From Myxococcota bacterium (GTDB lineage Bacteria > Myxococcota_A > Polyangia > HGW-17), in NCBI GenBank assembly GCA_018821305.1, contig JAHJMN010000002.1, forward strand, positions 62,001 through 126,000: DNA of 64,000 nucleotides, read 5' to 3'. Each line of letters opens with the position of its first letter. The stretch's first letter is position 1. A program made the position numbers and the translations under genes. The notes beneath the pieces are model-generated. The model did not search any database, was not told the DNA's origin, and was given only the letters and a program-made list of their open reading frames with translations. Shown here one piece after another: positions 1 to 8,820 of the stretch.

Positions 1-241
1 CGTGCTCTGGAGTAAGACGAATTTTTGCAGGAGATCGGACCGTTGCCCAACCGGTAATAGCAGTTTTTTTTATTTGAAACCAGGCAATATTCGCTTCTAA
101 AAGAGCTGCCTGATAAGAAGAAAACAATGTATCTTTGAAATTTCCAGATAAAGGCCTGGAATCCCTGCCGATGATTATTGAATCTTGCACAATGCATGTT
201 TTTATATTTTTAAATCCTATATCAAACCCGGCTGTTATCAC
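1..241 (-). CDS. ASKHA-family CoA-enzyme activase, partial (second activator)
   Basis: This is the N-terminal 80 codons of a gene that runs off the left edge. It begins with GTG at 241, overlapping the TGA of the preceding activase (a GTGA junction), so the two are probably translationally coupled. The visible protein starts MITAGFDIGFKNIKTCIV, and DIGxxxxK is the first phosphate-binding loop of the acetate kinase/sugar kinase/Hsp70 ATPase fold used by BadF/BadG/BcrA/BcrD and HgdC activators. The start codon was inferred from the overlap and this motif. A second activator beside two dehydratase-type subunits resembles class I benzoyl-CoA reductase (BcrA plus BcrD) more than a 2-hydroxyacyl-CoA dehydratase, which needs only one activator. 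The role is inference because the gene is cut. Confidence 0.7.
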   Translation of the reverse strand, partial: MITAGFDIGFKNIKTCIVQDSIIIGRDSRPLSGNFKDTLFSSYQAALLEANIAWFQIKKTAITGWATVRSPAKIRLTPEH

Positions 242-1020
242 GAAACAATCTCCTTGTTTCTTGCAAATATAGCGGCACCAATGGCTCCCATAAGTTGTGG
301 ATCATGATTAAGTTTTGTGAGTTTGAGTTTCAGGATATCCTGAATATCCCTACATACAGCGGGATTTTTTGAAACGCCACCAGAAATACAGATATTATTA
401 CGCAATTCAAGCTTACCAGCGAGTTGAGCGATTCTCCGGGCTGTTGTAATAGTTATTCCCCGGGCAATCTGTGCCGTTTTTTCTCCGTTAAGTAGATGTT
501 GCATAACATCAAGTTCCATAAAAATACTGCATTTATTGGAAACAGGGAGCGACTTTGATGATTTCATAGCAATATATCCAAGTTCGGAGACAGACAAACC
601 AAGAGTCTGAGCCATTATTTCAAGGGAGCGACCTGTTCCTGCTGCACATTTATCATTCATAACAAAATCATCCACAAATCCTCTCTCATCTACGCAAATT
701 ATTTTACAATCTTGCCCACCTATATCTATTATAGTCCTGATTGTACTATTACTGAAAAATGCACCGGCACCATGGCAAGAGATCTCACTTTTATTTATAT
801 CAGCAATTATAATTTCATACCGTCCATATCCCGTTGCACAAACACATGAAATATCATGTCTTTTTAAATCTCTTTTTTCCAGAACTGCTGAAAACACTTT
901 CTCCGCGCTGGCTGATGGGTTTGAAATCCCTGATATTAAAGCAGTTGAAATTATATGATTATTTTTCAACAATACGGCCTTGGATGTATTGGATCCTATA
1001 TCTATACCACAGAAAATCAT
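238..1020 (-). CDS. CoA-substrate enzyme activase, BcrD/HgdC-like ATPase
   Basis: This 260-residue ASKHA ATPase belongs to the BadF/BadG/BcrA/BcrD family. Such proteins form a dimer bridging one [4Fe-4S] cluster and use ATP hydrolysis to push a low-potential electron into a dehydratase or reductase partner. Visible motifs are DIGSNTSK at residues 7-14, DIGGQD at 99-104, cluster cysteines in NDKCAAGTGR (Cys125) and SNKCSIF (Cys164), and the adenosine motif SGGVSKN at 213-219. The length matches BcrD or HgdC and the protein appears intact. Its ATG overlaps the stop of the upstream subunit gene (ATGA), and its TGA overlaps the start of the next activase. The family is secure; which CoA thioester is the substrate is not visible from sequence. 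Confidence 0.9.
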   Translation of the reverse strand: MIFCGIDIGSNTSKAVLLKNNHIISTALISGISNPSASAEKVFSAVLEKRDLKRHDISCVCATGYGRYEIIIADINKSEISCHGAGAFFSNSTIRTIIDIGGQDCKIICVDERGFVDDFVMNDKCAAGTGRSLEIMAQTLGLSVSELGYIAMKSSKSLPVSNKCSIFMELDVMQHLLNGEKTAQIARGITITTARRIAQLAGKLELRNNICISGGVSKNPAVCRDIQDILKLKLTKLNHDPQLMGAIGAAIFARNKEIVS

Positions 1021-2117
1021 TTCAGATTTTTCACTTTCTCATAAAAAGCCTGGATTCTGGTTCTGATTTGGCTCTTCCCACCGCCATAAAGTTCTCGAGT
1101 CAAAAGTAGAAATGGAGTTTCTTCTTTTCGAAATTCTTGACTCATAATCCATCCTTCTCCTGTCATCATTGAACAAAATTCGAGTTTTTCGATGATTACC
1201 GCGTCAACTTGATATTTTTTTACAGCCTCTTTAATTAGTTCAATTCTTTTTTCCGTATCGTTCATTATTCGTGGGCAAGACGGAGATCTCAAGTATCCTT
1301 CAGCAAGCGCGATAACAGGTTCTTCCTCCATTGAAATATCTCGGTCAAAATAACGAGAGCCAAGACAAATATTATCATAAACTATATTAGCTCCAATATT
1401 TTCTATTATTTCAAAGTGTTCAATTTCTTCAACGCAGTTGCCTGTAACCAGAACTCTCAGATTCTTTTCAATTTGTGGAGCGTTTTTTAGTTCTACTATC
1501 AGTTCATCAAGTTTTTCACAGGCGATATCCGGTGGTAACACAGTTGTTGCAATCATAACCATAAGAAAATCAGTTCCACTAAGTTTAATACCTCTGAAAC
1601 TTGAGACATTCCTCAATAGATTTCTTTTCCTCTGGTACAACTTAATTGAATCACGGATCTTTTGTTCTGAAAGTTTCAGTTTATATATAGACTCTATATG
1701 ATTAATTAGTTTTTGTAGTTCATTGATGTATTGATTCAGTGAGGCATCCGTTTTACTGTGAGGCACAAATAGCAAATAAGTCCATGGAGTCTGAATTTGA
1801 GCATAATTCCAATTATCATAGAGTCTCCGATTATGATCACAACCGTTCATAAAAACTATTCCATCTAAAAACCCATATGCACCGGAAAGACCCTTATCAA
1901 GAACTCTCCTCGGAAATGAACAATTTCCAGTTGAAAAATACATATCACCCCTGGATGTCCCCTCACTTTCCACTGCATTCAGCCTCACTGGAGTAAACCC
2001 CGCAGCGTGAATAAGCTCTTCAGGAACATAATTGCACATATATCCTATAGATTTTCCTGGCGAAAGAAACTCTGAGGGATTAAGGATAACCTTTCTAAAT
2101 TCTTCAAGTATCGGCAT
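1017..2117 (-). CDS. 2-hydroxyacyl-CoA dehydratase / benzoyl-CoA reductase family subunit (HgdB/BcrC-like)
   Basis: This 366-residue iron-sulfur subunit is of the HgdA/HgdB/BcrB/BcrC family. The N-terminal GYMCNYVPEELIHAAG (about residues 25-40) is the family's cluster-ligand and fold signature. Further cysteines occur in STGNCSFPRR, NGCDHNRR and the C-terminal EFCSMMTGEG stretch. The C terminus has the LLTRELYGGGKSQIRTRIQAF signature in which Q-x-RTR-x-x-AF is typical of BcrC/HgdB. The protein would form a heterodimer with the adjacent 460-residue subunit and accept electrons from the activase. The ATG at 2117 overlaps the stop of the upstream gene (TAATG). Family assignment is strong; the substrate (benzoyl-CoA, a 2-hydroxyacyl-CoA or another thioester) is open. 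Confidence 0.87.
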   Translation of the reverse strand: MPILEEFRKVILNPSEFLSPGKSIGYMCNYVPEELIHAAGFTPVRLNAVESEGTSRGDMYFSTGNCSFPRRVLDKGLSGAYGFLDGIVFMNGCDHNRRLYDNWNYAQIQTPWTYLLFVPHSKTDASLNQYINELQKLINHIESIYKLKLSEQKIRDSIKLYQRKRNLLRNVSSFRGIKLSGTDFLMVMIATTVLPPDIACEKLDELIVELKNAPQIEKNLRVLVTGNCVEEIEHFEIIENIGANIVYDNICLGSRYFDRDISMEEEPVIALAEGYLRSPSCPRIMNDTEKRIELIKEAVKKYQVDAVIIEKLEFCSMMTGEGWIMSQEFRKEETPFLLLTRELYGGGKSQIRTRIQAFYEKVKNLK

Positions 2118-3499
2118 TATGCAAAACCATTTTCTCTGAAAAAATCCGTCAACTCTTTTTTTAGTTTTTCTTCTGACATTACACGCTTATCAAAAATATC
2201 TGCTTCCATCATAAGACTTGGTATTTTATGTCGGGCACAGACATCCTTTACCATCCTGGACAAAGCCCGGTTATGCCGACAACCCTGATGCCCATTGAAA
2301 ATAACGCAATCGGCACTGAACTGGCTGATTTGCCTTTCGAGATCATCTATGGTTTCGCTTGCTTTTCCATGGGCCTGCTTTATCATTCCTGCATAAAGTC
2401 TATCCCTTGCAACTCCCATCATCATCGACTCACGGGAAGAAGTATCTATTTCCGGATAAATTGCATCACCTATGTAATCACTTACGACAACGCCACCGAA
2501 AGAATTTTCTATCCACTTAAAAAGTTCCGTGAAAACAATCGGCATGTCCGCTACAATAATACGAAATTTTTCTTTGCGGTGTCTGTGTTCAGGGTTTTGT
2601 ATGGATTTCTTTGCAATTTCATATATTTTTCTTGCGTTTTCCATTATATCCGGGTCCCCGGCACAGGGAATTTTGGAAAGCCATGCCGCCTGAAGCGAGT
2701 ACGCCAATCCCGGAGAAGGAATATTTTGATTCATCGCAGTGATTTCGTTTAAATAATAGTTATGCTTATTTAAAATGTGAACCATTTCTTCGAATTTTTG
2801 CCAGTTAAACTTCATTTTTAGTATATCTTCTAGAAATTCAATAGCTTCAAATAGATTTTTTGAATAGAGCATCACATCTTCATCATTTTTTGTATATGAA
2901 GTATTTATGGTAAAGGCAGGTGCCCCCGTCATGTATTCAAGTATCTGATTTGTTGTTCTACCCGCATCACAAGGGTGAGCCACAGCAATAATTGCTGCAG
3001 GGGGAGGAATTTGCTTTGTAAGCCAGGCTCCAATGGTTATCCGATCCATGGCGCAAATATCATCAGCAATTCCCGCTCGTTCGACTGCTTCCAGACAAGC
3101 TACATGACCATCTGTTCCAACGATATTTGCGGCTATCATAAAACTTTCCGGTACATATGCTGCAACATCAAATCCTTTTACAATTTCGATAGGAACAGGC
3201 CAGTCGAGCCAAACAACGGGAGTTTTGTTTTCTGCTGCTTTTAGCAAACGTCCATAAACCCTTGATGTAGCAAGAGAATCATGACGATAAGCATCCAGTT
3301 CTTCAGGAGTCCAGAAAGAAGAACCTATTTTTTGAAATCCAAACCTATTACTCCGGTTAAAAAGAGTTTCTTTTTCATACATAAAAGCGGAGCTTGCTTT
3401 TAGCAACCACCAGGCAGTGCGTGGTGCCTTAAAAACTGTATTGGCAAGCACACTGGCATAATATATTTTTTTAATTATTTCATATGGTTTAAGTTCCAT
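2117..3499 (-). CDS. 2-hydroxyacyl-CoA dehydratase / benzoyl-CoA reductase family subunit (HgdA/BcrB-like)
   Basis: First gene of the four-gene minus-strand cluster, 460 residues, partner of the next subunit. It has the two-half Rossmann-like layout of the HGD-D family, with cysteines in AHPCDAGRTTNQ (about residue 177) and in the C-terminal NGHQGCRHNRALSRMVKD segment, followed by the usual IPSLMMEADIFDKR strand. The size is close to the larger BcrB-type subunit. The start is supported by AGGTG six bases upstream of the ATG. A promoter for the whole cluster should lie in the 312 bases upstream. No ferredoxin or beta-oxidation gene is visible nearby, so the electron donor and pathway are unknown. 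Confidence 0.85.
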   Translation of the reverse strand: MELKPYEIIKKIYYASVLANTVFKAPRTAWWLLKASSAFMYEKETLFNRSNRFGFQKIGSSFWTPEELDAYRHDSLATSRVYGRLLKAAENKTPVVWLDWPVPIEIVKGFDVAAYVPESFMIAANIVGTDGHVACLEAVERAGIADDICAMDRITIGAWLTKQIPPPAAIIAVAHPCDAGRTTNQILEYMTGAPAFTINTSYTKNDEDVMLYSKNLFEAIEFLEDILKMKFNWQKFEEMVHILNKHNYYLNEITAMNQNIPSPGLAYSLQAAWLSKIPCAGDPDIMENARKIYEIAKKSIQNPEHRHRKEKFRIIVADMPIVFTELFKWIENSFGGVVVSDYIGDAIYPEIDTSSRESMMMGVARDRLYAGMIKQAHGKASETIDDLERQISQFSADCVIFNGHQGCRHNRALSRMVKDVCARHKIPSLMMEADIFDKRVMSEEKLKKELTDFFRENGFA

Positions 3500-3811
3500 A
3501 AAGTATCACCTGAAAAAAAAATCTACAGATCATTCAAATATACGTGCTTCATAATAATATTAAACTATTCATCTTTTGCTTTGCCATGAAAAATAAATCA
3601 AGGAGACCTTAACGATTGGTTACTGTTCGAAAATAACTGAATTTTTAACGTCAAGCTCATTTGCAGATTGATCTTTTTCAACCGAAAGCGGCCTTTGCTT
3701 CGACACATTACATATAGTTAATTCAATTGTAAAGATATTGTCTGTATTGTCTGTAAAATGTCAGGGATTATTGAATTTAGATTCGGAATTTGGGGTAGGG
3801 GTAAAGATAAA
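3500..3811. other. Intergenic region upstream of the dehydratase/reductase-like cluster
   Basis: This 312-base stretch lies between the end of the phosphate transporter gene and the start of the HgdA/BcrB-like gene, both on the minus strand. It is AT-rich and must contain the cluster promoter, but I could not pick a convincing -35/-10 pair. Around 3612-3660 there is a weak resemblance to the left half of repeat R1, which I do not count as a copy. No gene or RNA was recognised. Confidence 0.5.
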
Positions 3812-4750
3812 TCAAAGAATTCCGGCTTTCATAACAGCAACTGTTATTCCCCAGGTAAGGGCAAAACTGATTGCAGGCGTGCCTATCCATCCAAAAATAA
3901 TTCTTGCAAGCATGCCAAAATTAACTGTCTTAACTCCTCGAATTATACCAATTCCAAGAACAGCGCCAACAACAGCTTGTGAAGTTGATACGGGAACACC
4001 AATCTCAGCATAAATATGTACAGTAATCGCTTCAGCTAAAACAACAACAAAAGCACTGAACGCATTTAACTTTACCAGACCGGCACCAACAGTCATCATA
4101 ACTGTCCTGGAAAAAGTAATTACGCCCAATCCTATTGATAAACCTCCAATAAGCGCCCCCGTTTGAGGAGTTATTTCTCCACTTGCTACAAAGGGACCTG
4201 TAACATTAGCCACATTATTAGCACCAAGAGCATACGCCCCATAAGAACCAGCTATAATCAAACCCCACCTTAGTACTCGATCATACATAAAAAGTGAAAA
4301 ATCAATCCTGTTAAAAATTTCGCCTACAACATAATAAAGTATGATGGCAATTAACATTGCTCCTACAGGTGTTCCAATCCAACAGAGAACGACTTTTGTC
4401 AAACCACCCCACTCGATAGAATTTCTGAGCATACCCATTGCTACCATAGAACCGACAACAGCCTGAGATGTTGACACAGGTAGACCCCAAATTGTCATTA
4501 CAGTAACAGTCAGAGCACCACTCAGAGAGACAATAAAGGCAAAATTGAGCCCATACGAACTGAGGTTTTTATAAGTATGCATACCTCCGCTTCCCTGAAG
4601 AACGGCTCCCAAAAGTACAAAAACACTGCACAGGATGGCTGCTGTCCAGAATTTGACCATACGACTGGCCACTGCTGTCCCGAACACATTGGAAGCATCG
4701 TTAGCACCCAGGGACCATCCCAGAAAAACACCGGAAATAATCTGCCACAT
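3812..4750 (-). CDS. pit: Inorganic phosphate transporter, PiT family
   Basis: This 312-residue integral membrane protein of the PiT/PHO-4 family imports inorganic phosphate in symport with cations. The family hallmark, an internal duplication, is plain: GANDASNVFG near residue 16 and GANNVANVTG near residue 175 open the two halves, and each half also has a V-P-V-S-T-S-Q-A-V-V-G loop (GLPVSTSQAVVGS and GVPVSTSQAVVGA). Most of the rest is hydrophobic helix. It lies 9 bases downstream of a PhoU-like accessory gene, the standard pairing for low-affinity phosphate uptake. At about 310 residues it is a short, bacterial/archaeal-type PiT. No Pho-box was recognised. Confidence 0.93.
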   Translation of the reverse strand: MWQIISGVFLGWSLGANDASNVFGTAVASRMVKFWTAAILCSVFVLLGAVLQGSGGMHTYKNLSSYGLNFAFIVSLSGALTVTVMTIWGLPVSTSQAVVGSMVAMGMLRNSIEWGGLTKVVLCWIGTPVGAMLIAIILYYVVGEIFNRIDFSLFMYDRVLRWGLIIAGSYGAYALGANNVANVTGPFVASGEITPQTGALIGGLSIGLGVITFSRTVMMTVGAGLVKLNAFSAFVVVLAEAITVHIYAEIGVPVSTSQAVVGAVLGIGIIRGVKTVNFGMLARIIFGWIGTPAISFALTWGITVAVMKAGIL

Positions 4751-4759
4751 GATACTACC

Positions 4760-5410
4760 TCAGATTCTGCGTTTAATTGCAATAATACTCATACGATCCG
4801 CGCTGTCCTGACAACGATCACTGACTTTATTGATTGAACTGATAAAAGCCTTAAGTTGATTTTTATGGGCCAGCTCTAAATCAGATTGAAAAATATCCAG
4901 CAGTATCTTCTGCTGCATCTTATCTGCTTCTGATTCTCTTGAATCTATTTCTTTATCTATATAGAGAGTCTCTCGTGGATTGTTCATGATTGCATCTACT
5001 GCTTTTCTGATGAGGGAATAAGCATGTATATTTACATCAAGGATTTCTGGTATGACTTTCTTGACAAAATCAGGAATAACAGGTCGCTCTATATACAATA
5101 TATTAATTGAGCCTTCTGCTGCCCCTGGAATGGCATCAATTGATTCCAGCATTCCAAGTAAATCCCCTCGACTTTCAGGAAGAAGTGCTCTTCCATAAAG
5201 TTTAAACTCAATTTCCCTGCGGATATCATCCGCTCTGGATTCAGCTACGTGGGCTTTTTTATTAAGGACAACAAATTCCTCAGTGGAACCAACTTCAAGA
5301 TACTTTTCAAGACCTTCTCGAAACGCATCTATGCATTCATCAACACTGAGCATGTAACTTTCGATCATCTCTTCAATGGATTTGGATTTGTTCCAGAAAA
5401 ATGGTGACAT
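4760..5410 (-). CDS. PhoU-like pit accessory protein (DUF47 family)
   Basis: This 216-residue all-helical protein is of the DUF47/TIGR00153 family, predicted to form a PhoU-like metal-binding bundle that modulates the neighbouring PiT transporter. It is rich in charged helices with Asp/Glu pairs, for example DIRREIEFKLYGRALLPESR and SRESEADKMQQKIL, of the kind that bind metals in PhoU. The length equals the usual family length. The start is well supported by GGAGGAG just upstream of the ATG at 5410. It is the first gene of a two-gene unit with the transporter (9-base gap). Family recognition rests on the overall pattern and on the neighbour. Confidence 0.82.
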   Translation of the reverse strand: MSPFFWNKSKSIEEMIESYMLSVDECIDAFREGLEKYLEVGSTEEFVVLNKKAHVAESRADDIRREIEFKLYGRALLPESRGDLLGMLESIDAIPGAAEGSINILYIERPVIPDFVKKVIPEILDVNIHAYSLIRKAVDAIMNNPRETLYIDKEIDSRESEADKMQQKILLDIFQSDLELAHKNQLKAFISSINKVSDRCQDSADRMSIIAIKRRI

Positions 5411-5509
5411 TATTCTCCTCCGGGCGAAACCGAAAATTTAACATAGATAAAGAAATATTCAATATTTCACGATTAGTCTTTATTCGAAAAAGATAAAAAG
5501 TGGCGGGAG

Positions 5510-5556
5510 CGCTATAGGATTTTTAATAAAATTCTAACAGGACATTAACTAAACAC
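5510..5556 (+). repeat. R1 repeat remnant (right end)
   Basis: The stretch keeps the R1 hairpin GGATTTTTAATAAAAT followed by AACAGGACA and an ACTAA end. The internal TTCGC-type hairpin is lost. It lies in the plus orientation between the Nudix gene and the PhoU-like gene. Because it is short and decayed, the call rests on similarity to the intact copies at 20491 and 61674. Confidence 0.5.
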
Positions 5557-5561
5557 TACAG

Positions 5562-5987
5562 TCAGACTATGGGGTAACTGGAATTTTCGACAAACCAGAG
5601 CTCGGTTTGATTTTTTAAAAACTCTATAAAGTCGGAATCGGGAGGGGGAAAATCGAAATTGTCCAATTCATTGATACCAATCCATTTTATCGCACTATGA
5701 AAAGCAGGAATCATTGGATATTCAACCCATTTGGACATAAAAAACTTCAGTTCAACTTTTTTCTCAGGATATGTAAAATCTTTAGTTGATAGAAGAACAC
5801 CCGTTTGGGTCTTTATTCCGAGTTCTTCAAACAGTTCGCGCTCAAGGGCCACTTCAGGTAACTCACCTACTTTTATTTTACCTCCTGGAAATTCCCAGAA
5901 ACCTTCCATATGAGAACCTGTTGGACGTTTTGCAATTAAAATTTTTGAATTTATTATTATCAAACCCGCAACAACGTTAATTTTCAT
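5562..5987 (-). CDS. Nudix hydrolase, MutT-like
   Basis: This Nudix hydrolase has about 141 residues. The full catalytic box is present at residues 35-58: GGKIKVGE, then seven residues, then RELFEELGI, matching G-x5-E-x7-R-E-U-x-E-E-x-G-U. The preceding GFWEFPGG is typical of MutT-type enzymes that clean the nucleotide pool, so hydrolysis of an oxidised (d)NTP is a reasonable but unproven substrate. I take the ATG at 5987, one base after the TAA of the upstream gene. An in-frame TTG at 5999 would add four residues and overlap that gene. It is probably cotranscribed with the upstream exported protein, although there is no obvious functional link. Confidence 0.88.
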   Translation of the reverse strand: MKINVVAGLIIINSKILIAKRPTGSHMEGFWEFPGGKIKVGELPEVALERELFEELGIKTQTGVLLSTKDFTYPEKKVELKFFMSKWVEYPMIPAFHSAIKWIGINELDNFDFPPPDSDFIEFLKNQTELWFVENSSYPIV

Positions 5988-5988
5988 T

Positions 5989-7299
5989 TTATTCTTCAAG
6001 ATCCAGGTACTGAAACCCTGAATCGTAATCTGAAGACCCCCATAGATTATTTTTCTTTATAATACCCATAAAAACTCTTTTTCTATCCGGCGAGGAAATC
6101 ATTGATTCGGCAGAAAGAAATGATTTAATTCCAGGACAAAGATTTGTGACAGGAAAAGAGTATAACTTTTTAAGAGTTTTTACTGAAAAAGTATCAAAGC
6201 TACTTTTGTGAAAAATGTAAATATACTTTCCCGAAGCACTTATTGCCATATGGAATACACCTCGTGGGATAGATGTTTTCCGAAGTATTTTACCGGTATC
6301 CGCATTGTAAATATGGAGCAATCCTTCTTGATTCGAAGCCACAGCCACCATTTTTGTCTTATCGTGAATATCATATCCATAAGGCGTCATGGGTATTCTT
6401 AAGAATTTATGTTTTTTTGTTTTTAAATTAACAACGATGCCTTGGGCAGCAGGATTTTCAAGAAATCCTATTTTCTTTTTGGAATCTGAATACTCATCAT
6501 ATTCTAAAAATATTAAATAATTCCCGTCTTTTGATATGCCTGCCCTGAGGCCACCATTTTTAATCCTGTATGTCAGAGGAATATTGATTCCGCTGAGATT
6601 TTTCCCCTGATCATAGTTAAAACTACCTATTCTCAGATTTCTCTTTTTGTTATTTTTATCAACTTCATCCCGAAACCAGTAGAAAATATTATTATTAAAA
6701 TCATTAGCTATTTCGTACACCCAATCATCATATAATTTAAAAAGAGAACTCTGATTCTTCTTAAGATTTATTTTAGCATAGTATGACATATACGATGACT
6801 TCACCAAAGCACTTGAAGAAAGATATCTGCGACAGCCTGGACAATAATATTTACCGGTTTTATGGAAAATTGAGGCTTCACCTCCACACTTTGGACAACG
6901 AGGATTTTGTATGGGAGAATGCTGTTCTTTTATCAGGATAACTCCAGTAGTATTGCTGTCATAAAATACCAGTTCTGCTTTTCGCCATTCATAATATTTT
7001 CCTGACATACGTGCTTTCAGCCAGTCTTTTCCGGTATATCTTGGAAGACGACGAGGTATTGTCCCATACTCTACCGGATCCTTCATCACAGTTTTTTGAC
7101 CACTGATTAAATCATAAATCACAGGTTTATATGGCCATACTCCCGTTCTGGAAACAAAAAATCTTGAATTATTTACTACAAATGGTCTGAAACCCTTAAT
7201 ATTATCATTAAATTGCTTTCCCATAGAAATAGGGTTTTTCCCATTAGCAATTGAGACGGAAAAAAAAATACAAGCCGTAAATAACATTGAATATTTCAT
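5989..7299 (-). CDS. Exported beta-propeller-like protein with a zinc ribbon, function unknown
   Basis: I do not recognise the family. The protein (436 residues from the ATG at 7299) opens with a signal peptide, MKYSMLFTACIFFSVSIANG. The start was chosen because AGGTG lies five bases before it; a GTG three codons upstream falls inside that ribosome-binding site. Residues 135-156 hold a C-x2-C-x14-C-x2-C zinc ribbon (Cys135, 138, 153, 156). The rest is made of repeating beta-strand segments with motifs such as SISASGKYIYIF and ISKDGNYLIFLE, which resemble WD40/YVTN propeller blades. The zinc ribbon in an exported protein is unusual. It overlaps no neighbour but sits one base upstream of the Nudix gene. 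Confidence 0.65.
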   Translation of the reverse strand: MKYSMLFTACIFFSVSIANGKNPISMGKQFNDNIKGFRPFVVNNSRFFVSRTGVWPYKPVIYDLISGQKTVMKDPVEYGTIPRRLPRYTGKDWLKARMSGKYYEWRKAELVFYDSNTTGVILIKEQHSPIQNPRCPKCGGEASIFHKTGKYYCPGCRRYLSSSALVKSSYMSYYAKINLKKNQSSLFKLYDDWVYEIANDFNNNIFYWFRDEVDKNNKKRNLRIGSFNYDQGKNLSGINIPLTYRIKNGGLRAGISKDGNYLIFLEYDEYSDSKKKIGFLENPAAQGIVVNLKTKKHKFLRIPMTPYGYDIHDKTKMVAVASNQEGLLHIYNADTGKILRKTSIPRGVFHMAISASGKYIYIFHKSSFDTFSVKTLKKLYSFPVTNLCPGIKSFLSAESMISSPDRKRVFMGIIKKNNLWGSSDYDSGFQYLDLEE

Positions 7300-7425
7300 A
7301 TTTATCACCTGTTTGAATAAAAAATTTATCAGGAAAAATTGAAATTAAAAGTCTTTTTGTTCCAAACTGAATTTTGGTTATCTGGATGGCTTCTTATTAA
7401 AATATAGACCTTAAAACTATTATGA

Positions 7426-8820
7426 CTATTTTCGGATGAGATACTGAAGATTCGATTCGTTTTTGTACATACGATATCCGATACCAAAAGGTAGCCGTTG
7501 TATTTTGTTCTTTTTATTGCCGTATATAGCGGCCATATCCTTCTGGCCAAACTGTTTAAATAATTTAATCGGCTGCTGGAAAGTACCATAGAATTTAATA
7601 TCAAACTTGTCATTAGGCATATATTTGATTGGCATTCCAGAGTCGTCCTGAAGATAATATTTTGTTTTAGCCAGAATGAAATTTCGTATCTTCGAAAAGA
7701 AATCCCTGTGCATTAGATAAGATGCCGATTTTACATAAGTCGTAACAATCGGAAGATTGTTAAGGAAAGTCATAAGATCTTTCCTTTTTTTCAACCCCGC
7801 AAGACCAAGGAAGGTTGAATCCGAAAGATTCATCCCAAAATAGGTTACTATATGTTTTTTTCCTTCCGGCGTTTTATATGTAATTCGATTACCATAAACA
7901 GGCTCTGCCCGAAAAAACTCCCGTTTTCCCTTTTTTCTCTTTTTCTTCACCTGATAAAGAGCTTCTTCTTTTGTCCATTTTAATTCTTTTTCAGGAACAA
8001 CTTTTCCATCAGAATTAATAACAACGCGCTCAATCTTTTCAATTTGATTCCCTAATCTTACCATAAAAAACACCAGTGTAGACAGTGTTCCATTAATTAA
8101 TTTTGCATCTTTATTGAACATTTGCTTTCGCATAATTTTTGTACGGAAAAATGAGTTTTTAAGGATGGATTCAAGTGTAGCTTCAAGCTTGAGAAAATAA
8201 TTTTTTCCTGTTTTCTGGATTTCATCAAACCCTGGAATAGTACCAATTGGTTCAAGTGCTATCATAACAATCTCAGGATTACTCGGAAAAAGGATTTGAG
8301 CGTGAAGAAAATCCGGACCGGAAAACGGATAAAAAAGTAATCCTGCGTCCTTGTGAACCCCAACTAACTCATCTTTTGACCATTTGGTCATAATTCCACT
8401 CTTGGGACCAATGGTTTTATCCCAGTATTTGCTGACTCTTTCAGCATATTTAATCCAGTCAGGATCTTTCATAAGTACAGCATGCTTACTTTTTGCGTCA
8501 ATTTTAAGGCCAGCAATAAGTCTTGCTATTTCATCAAATTCAGAAACAGCCGTAACTTCCGGGAGTTTCTGTTTTTCTCCCGGTGTGAGATTCAATTGTT
8601 CCGTTTTAGTTGCATCAGTCGTTGGCTTTACAACGTCTGTTTTCATGTCTGATACCATGGGAACAGCAGGCTTCATGGAATCAGGAGTAACTTCGGGTGC
8701 CATCACTTTTGCCATAACAGGATTTTTTGCAGGAGAATCCTGTTTAATGGCTTTATTTTCTGATTTTCCCCCACAGGAAGCAACAATAGCCAGTGAAAGT
8801 AGAATTAAAAGTGTCCTCAT
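7426..8820 (-). CDS. Lipoprotein of unknown function
   Basis: This 464-residue protein has a lipoprotein signal: MRTLLILLSLAIVASCGG, with the lipobox cysteine at residue 16. A 70-residue Lys/Pro/Thr-rich tether follows, then a globular region with no motif that I recognise. The mature part is Lys-rich and contains GIIPGFDE-like and TYFGMNLSDSTF stretches. AAGGG lies nine bases before the ATG. It is divergent from recC across a 275-base gap and is followed by the exported propeller protein 126 bases downstream, so the two may share a transcript. It is probably anchored in the outer membrane or inner-membrane outer leaflet; no +2 Asp retention signal is present. Confidence 0.7.
   Translation of the reverse strand: MRTLLILLSLAIVASCGGKSENKAIKQDSPAKNPVMAKVMAPEVTPDSMKPAVPMVSDMKTDVVKPTTDATKTEQLNLTPGEKQKLPEVTAVSEFDEIARLIAGLKIDAKSKHAVLMKDPDWIKYAERVSKYWDKTIGPKSGIMTKWSKDELVGVHKDAGLLFYPFSGPDFLHAQILFPSNPEIVMIALEPIGTIPGFDEIQKTGKNYFLKLEATLESILKNSFFRTKIMRKQMFNKDAKLINGTLSTLVFFMVRLGNQIEKIERVVINSDGKVVPEKELKWTKEEALYQVKKKRKKGKREFFRAEPVYGNRITYKTPEGKKHIVTYFGMNLSDSTFLGLAGLKKRKDLMTFLNNLPIVTTYVKSASYLMHRDFFSKIRNFILAKTKYYLQDDSGMPIKYMPNDKFDIKFYGTFQQPIKLFKQFGQKDMAAIYGNKKNKIQRLPFGIGYRMYKNESNLQYLIRK

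Noticed and set aside
3612-3735. Possible R1 copy upstream of the dehydratase-like cluster
   Set aside because: Only GGTTACTGT and a few scattered bases match; no hairpin arms. Too weak to count.
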